From contig NC_058044.1 in assembly GCF_020085105.1 (NCBI RefSeq), positions 34,870,952-34,934,951 of the forward strand: 64,000 nucleotides of DNA, read 5' to 3'. The stretch comes from Siniperca chuatsi. Taxonomy: Eukaryota > Chordata > Actinopteri > Centrarchiformes > Sinipercidae. The notes under the pieces are model-generated. The model made no database searches and was not told where the DNA came from. It saw nothing but the letters and a program-made list of their open reading frames with translations. This document shows, piece after piece, positions 60,250 to 64,000 of this stretch (the stretch's first letter is position 1; each line of letters begins with the position of its first letter). Made by a program: the position numbers and the translations under genes.

Positions 60250-61879
60250 CTTCTGGTGTCTTAATTAATATTGAACAAAAATGTTTCAATGCAGTGTTTA
60301 TTTTGACACCTCGTTTTGATTTAGTCTTGTTGTAAATGAATATTCATTTTAGTCAAACTGTTGTCATTTCATTTGTTACTTTTAGTCAAGTTTTTCTCAG
60401 TGAAATTTAGTATGTTGGAGCATGGAGCTTTTGGCCAATTTTATGATCATCTAGTGGCCATTTTTCACTGAAACCACTTTTCTGCATATATATTTATGTG
60501 CAAAAGATAAATTATATAAATATTATTTGATTTTCAAAACTTCACAATTATTATAATTTAAAAATTATTCTTTTCACACCCATTTTGGTCCATTAAAAAG
60601 ATCTAATAATATTGGTTGCTTTCTAATAAAAATCAAACAGAAAAACACAAGAACTGATATTTACACGGTACAACTGTTTAACGTATACACAAGAAAGAAT
60701 TTATTTAATTTAATATTTTCAGTTTAATTAGAAACACACACACACATTGAGAAATTCACACAAAAAACGACACACTCATTGACACATACACACATTGGAA
60801 GCCATATAGTATTGATGCACGCACATGCACGTGCGTGTATGTGATAAAAAGGTGCCTTTTCTTAGGATTAGGACTATTTGAATTAGATCACAGAATATCA
60901 GCTGAACATACTATGGACTGACAAATTACAGTAAACTGAGTAGACTGCAGATGGCCCAAAGAAAAACGTGTTCCCAAAATATTTAGAGCTAAATTGAACG
61001 TTGTGGTTCAATAATGATCTTGGGTCACTTATGCTTTTCTGGACTGGAAAACAAATGAAAAATAAAAAGGTTCCAACAGTATTCTTCCCTGTCATGCAAC
61101 ACTGTGTGGACATTGAATACAGTTTTAATCATTTAATTCTTATTTTTTTGGGGCCAAAACTATTTCAGGTGTAAATAACACATTTGGTGTCTGAATTTTT
61201 TATTTACTTATAATGTTCTGATCTATGTTAAAATAGCCATTACTGAAGGAAAGAAGAAAAACATAAATATAACAGGTGATTCCAAAATTTTAAACAGTAG
61301 TGTCTAAAAATACTCCTCTACACATTTACTCAATGTACACAAAAGACTATCCACCATATTCGATTGGTTCTGATTAGTATAAAAAGCTTACTTTTTCCTA
61401 AGGCAATTTGTTGTCAAATTTTAATAAAATCTAGCACATATCATTAATGTATAAGCAGGGTTAGAGGGTTAGGTTAGGGGACTATAAACATGACATGGTT
61501 AGTCATGTATTTGCACTGGCACAGGTCTAAAGTCATGGTGATAATAGCTCTTTTTTGTTAGGGGAACAGTTCCCAAATACATTTTAAGTCAAGATAATTA
61601 AAATAAAATAAAAAACTTGAAGAAAATATTTCTAAAAAAAAACTATGAAAAAAGAAAGAAGAAAAAATGTTGGAAAAAGGTTTTTTGATTGAATACTGAG
61701 CAAAGATAAGATTACAAATAAACAAATAAATACATCCCAAATATGCTTCCTGAAAGGGTTAGGGATAGAAATTAACTGACCAATTAGGGGTTAGGCATCA
61801 ACCACTATGCATTCATCTTTAGAAAGGTTAGGGTTAGGGAAGTAGGGGGGGTTAGGTGAAGAAAGGGATAACTTCCAAC
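60250..61879. other. Gene-free interval
   Basis: AT-rich. It contains (CA)n near 60735 and scattered GTTAGGG words from 61440 onward. No exon recognised. Confidence 0.5.
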
Positions 61880-62440
61880 AGGGAGTTATAATGCACTGGC
61901 ACTAATTATTCTTTGTATTATAAATTCATAAAATCAACAGGTTCTACTATGTGGTTTATAAAAGATCGTAGAAAAGGTTTCAGTCGTAGTCATCTGGACA
62001 CTGTTTTCAGAATCAAGACGTTTTGGCTCCCATCCGGAAGACTTCCGGATGGGAGTCTTGACGTCTTGATTCTGAAAACAGTGTCCAGATGACTACGACT
62101 GAAACCTTTTCTACGATAGAACACTCCTGGACGAATGAGGGACTACACCGTCTTGTTTATAAAAGATGTAAAAACCAAAAAAAGAAGGAATTAGGAGAAA
62201 CAACAAAATAATCAAAGTGTCTGGGACTAAAATAACTAATAAATGGAACAAATGACCACATAGTCTAACAGACGAAGGGGCTCAGAGTTAAATCTCCTGT
62301 ATCGGGGAGATTTGAGACACCACTATTGTTAATTCATAAAAAGTAAGAACTCAGGTATGATTCAGGAGAGCAGCGAGGCCAGAATAAACCCCATAATGTC
62401 CCTTTAACTTACCATGTCTTAAAATAATAATAATTAAAAA
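61880..62440 (+). repeat. Direct repeat, copy 1 (interrupted)
   Basis: 61880-61966 plus 62168-62440 match 63062-63420 (e.g. GGGGAGATTTGAGACACCAC in both). The interruption is a 189-bp Penelope foldback plus one copy of the target duplication. Confidence 0.85.
61967..62155. mobile_element. Penelope foldback, 189 bp
   Basis: Two inverted arms of the Penelope terminal region (about 61967-62040 and 62041-62120), plus the outer terminus shared with 44692-44730. It is flanked by the 12-bp duplication TTTATAAAAGAT at 61955-61966 and 62156-62167. No coding capacity. Confidence 0.88.
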
Positions 62441-62940
62441 AAACTATATTTAAAAAAGGTACTGATGTAAAGGGCATTGGGGAAAACAGACAAACAGAAC
62501 TGTAAGTGCTGAAAAGAAAAAGTAAGTGCTAATCAATCAAAGGGAAATGCATAATATTAATAAGTGCTTCAATAGAAAAACATGCATGTAATAAATCATA
62601 ATTGTACATAAAAGAATAAATAAATACACAAACCCACAACAAAGAATCAAACAGAATAGCTGCAGCCATGTCTGCCTAAGGTCCTTACCAATACTTATAC
62701 AATACAATACTATTTGAAAGCTTAAAATTACAAGCCAATGTTGTGTTGAAAAAATATGTTTTTAATGGATTTTTTCTTTTGTCTTCCAGGTAACTGAGAT
62801 CTCGCTGGAACCTGACAGGAAAGAAGGGGAGAAGAGAAAGAGATTCAAGCAAAGGTAAGGAGGATCAAATGCCACCCAGATAGGTAAGTATGGGAAGGTA
62901 AATAGGTAAAGGAAAGTAGGTAAGTAAAAAAACAAAAACT

Positions 62941-63055
62941 TGAGGTTAGGGAAAAGGAAAAGGGGAAAGGTTAGGGTTAGGGTTAGGGAAGGGGAAGGGG
63001 GGAGGAGGTTAGGGTTAGGGAAGGGGAAGGGGGGGAGGAGGTTAGGGTTAAGGAA
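62941..63055 (+). repeat. TTAGGG-like and G-rich minisatellite
   Basis: GGTTAGGGTTAGGGTTAGGG is followed by G/A-rich units (GGGAAGGGGAAGGGG) in two tandem rounds. Related words occur at 61825-61860 and 63420-63440. It resembles interstitial vertebrate telomere motif but with only two or three perfect units in a row. Confidence 0.8.
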
Positions 63056-63061
63056 GCACAG

Positions 63062-63420
63062 GGAGTTATAATGCACTGGCACTAGTTTTTCTTTGTATTG
63101 TAAATTCATAAAATCAACATTTTTCTACTATGTGGTTTATAAAAGCTCTAAAACCCACCCCAAAAAAGGAATTGGGGAAAAAAAAACAAAAATACTAAAA
63201 TAACTAAGAAATGGAGTAAGTGACCACATAGTCGAGCAGGCAAGGGGGCTCAGAGTTAATGCTCCTGTACCGGGGAGATTTGAGACACCACCTCTGAATC
63301 ATAGGAATGAAGCACTCAGGCCTGATTTAGGAGAGCAGCGAGGCAAGAATAAACCCCACTATGTCCCTTTAATTTACCATGTCCTTAAAGTAATTATAAA
63401 AACTTGGTATTTTAAAAAAT
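63062..63420 (+). repeat. Direct repeat, copy 2 (uninterrupted)
   Basis: The intact counterpart of 61880-62440, about 1.2 kb away. It has TTTATAAAAG without an insertion, i.e. the empty-site allele of the duplicated block. Confidence 0.85.
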
Positions 63421-63440
63421 GTTAGGGTTAGGGGTTAGGG

Positions 63441-63618
63441 TATATTTATTGTATAGTTTTAGCTTATATTTTATATTTGATCTAGATTTTAGGCTCTACT
63501 GTTAGTGTTATCTGTATGCACCAGGGGGTCTGAGAGTAACGCAATTTAGATTCTCTGTATGTATGTAATGTACGTGTGGAAGAATTGACAATAAAGCAGA
63601 CTTGACTTGACTTGACTA
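63441..63618 (+). mobile_element. LINE 3' tail
   Basis: The phrase GGGGTCTGAGAGTAACGCAA and the end GACAATAAAGCAGACTTGAC, with repeated CTTGA words, are a common fish CR1-like LINE terminus. No ORF part is attached. Confidence 0.6.
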
Positions 63619-63850
63619 GGGTAGGGGAACTGAACCTGACCCCCTGCAAAGTGGGAGACAGGACGTGCACGGTCCTTCCCCCGGTAATCCCTACCCCCAC
63701 CCCCTCTATCAAAGGCGGATTGGTGGCAATATCCGCCCTGAAATGGTCTTTGTCGATCCCTTTCAGGGGATAGACGACGTCTTTTGCTGTGGTGCACCAC
63801 GGTCCATCCATCATCATGAGCAAAACTCATGATGAAGGAGTTGTTGTTTT
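63619..63850 (-). other. Possible retroelement ORF1 start
   Basis: 63830 down to 63640 on the minus strand is open and reads AHDDGWTVVHHSKRRRLSPE, then RGGGGRDYRGKDRARPV. This is a basic, Gly/Arg-rich N-terminus of the kind seen in LINE or retroelement ORF1/gag-like proteins. Unproven, and cut off by the LINE tail. Confidence 0.35.
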
Positions 63851-64000
63851 TAAATCCCAATTAATAAAATGAAATTATCTAAAACAAAAATCAAATTTTA
63901 ATTCAAATTTAAATTGTGAACTTAAAATATGTATTTTTTATAAATTTTTATATTTTTAATTTTTTAACAAAATAAATAATATATATTTTTTAACAAACTA
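63851..64000. other. AT-rich edge of window
   Basis: Long A and T runs; no feature. Confidence 0.5.

Overview
The window is eukaryotic nuclear DNA, almost certainly from a ray-finned (probably percomorph) fish. Genes are split by GT-AG introns. The repeats are typical fish families: L2 and CR1/Rex1-group LINEs, Penelope-like elements, Tc1, hAT, Ty3/gypsy and DIRS remnants. Three ladderlectin-type C-type lectin loci lie close together. There is no operon structure, rRNA, tRNA or CRISPR. I count roughly half of the sequence as recognisable mobile-element debris.

Region by region: (1) 1-10.4 kb holds the last two coding exons and 3' UTR of a theta-class glutathione S-transferase on the + strand (exons 3554-3730 and 9731-9925). 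Their 6-kb intron is filled by a CR1/Rex1-type LINE that is itself interrupted by an L2 fragment, plus a MITE-like element. The earlier GST exons are not visible in the window. (2) 10.7-19.7 kb is a graveyard of LINE, gypsy, Tc1 and hAT pieces, followed by one arm of a 1.35-kb inverted duplication and a Tc1-derived foldback. (3) 20.1-23.5 kb carries an intact eight-coding-exon lectin gene on the - strand. (4) 23.9-36 kb is LINE-dominated and includes a nearly full-length L2 with an SGNH-esterase ORF1 (31.7-35.9 kb) and the second inverted-duplication arm (30.3-31.7 kb). (5) 37-37.6 kb looks like a solo LTR. (6) 38.2-39.9 kb is a lectin pseudogene on the + strand. (7) 42-46.7 kb is a second intact lectin gene on the - strand, whose first intron holds a Penelope-like element with a 12-bp target duplication. 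(8) 48-58 kb is again LINE, DIRS and Penelope remnants. (9) 59-60.2 kb holds a single-coding-exon gene for a small mucin-like type I membrane protein. (10) 61.4-64 kb contains a directly repeated block, a 189-bp Penelope foldback with a 12-bp target duplication, TTAGGG-like tracts and a LINE tail.

The lectin loci share exon phases, a TATA box and a conserved start-site block, so they form a small duplicated family of secreted lectins, one member of which has decayed. I did not find a clearly new biological system. The strongest unusual signals are the Penelope foldbacks with matching 12-bp target duplications and hammerhead-like cores, two L2 copies that share the same embedded short repeat, the inverted duplication, and the lectin cluster itself.
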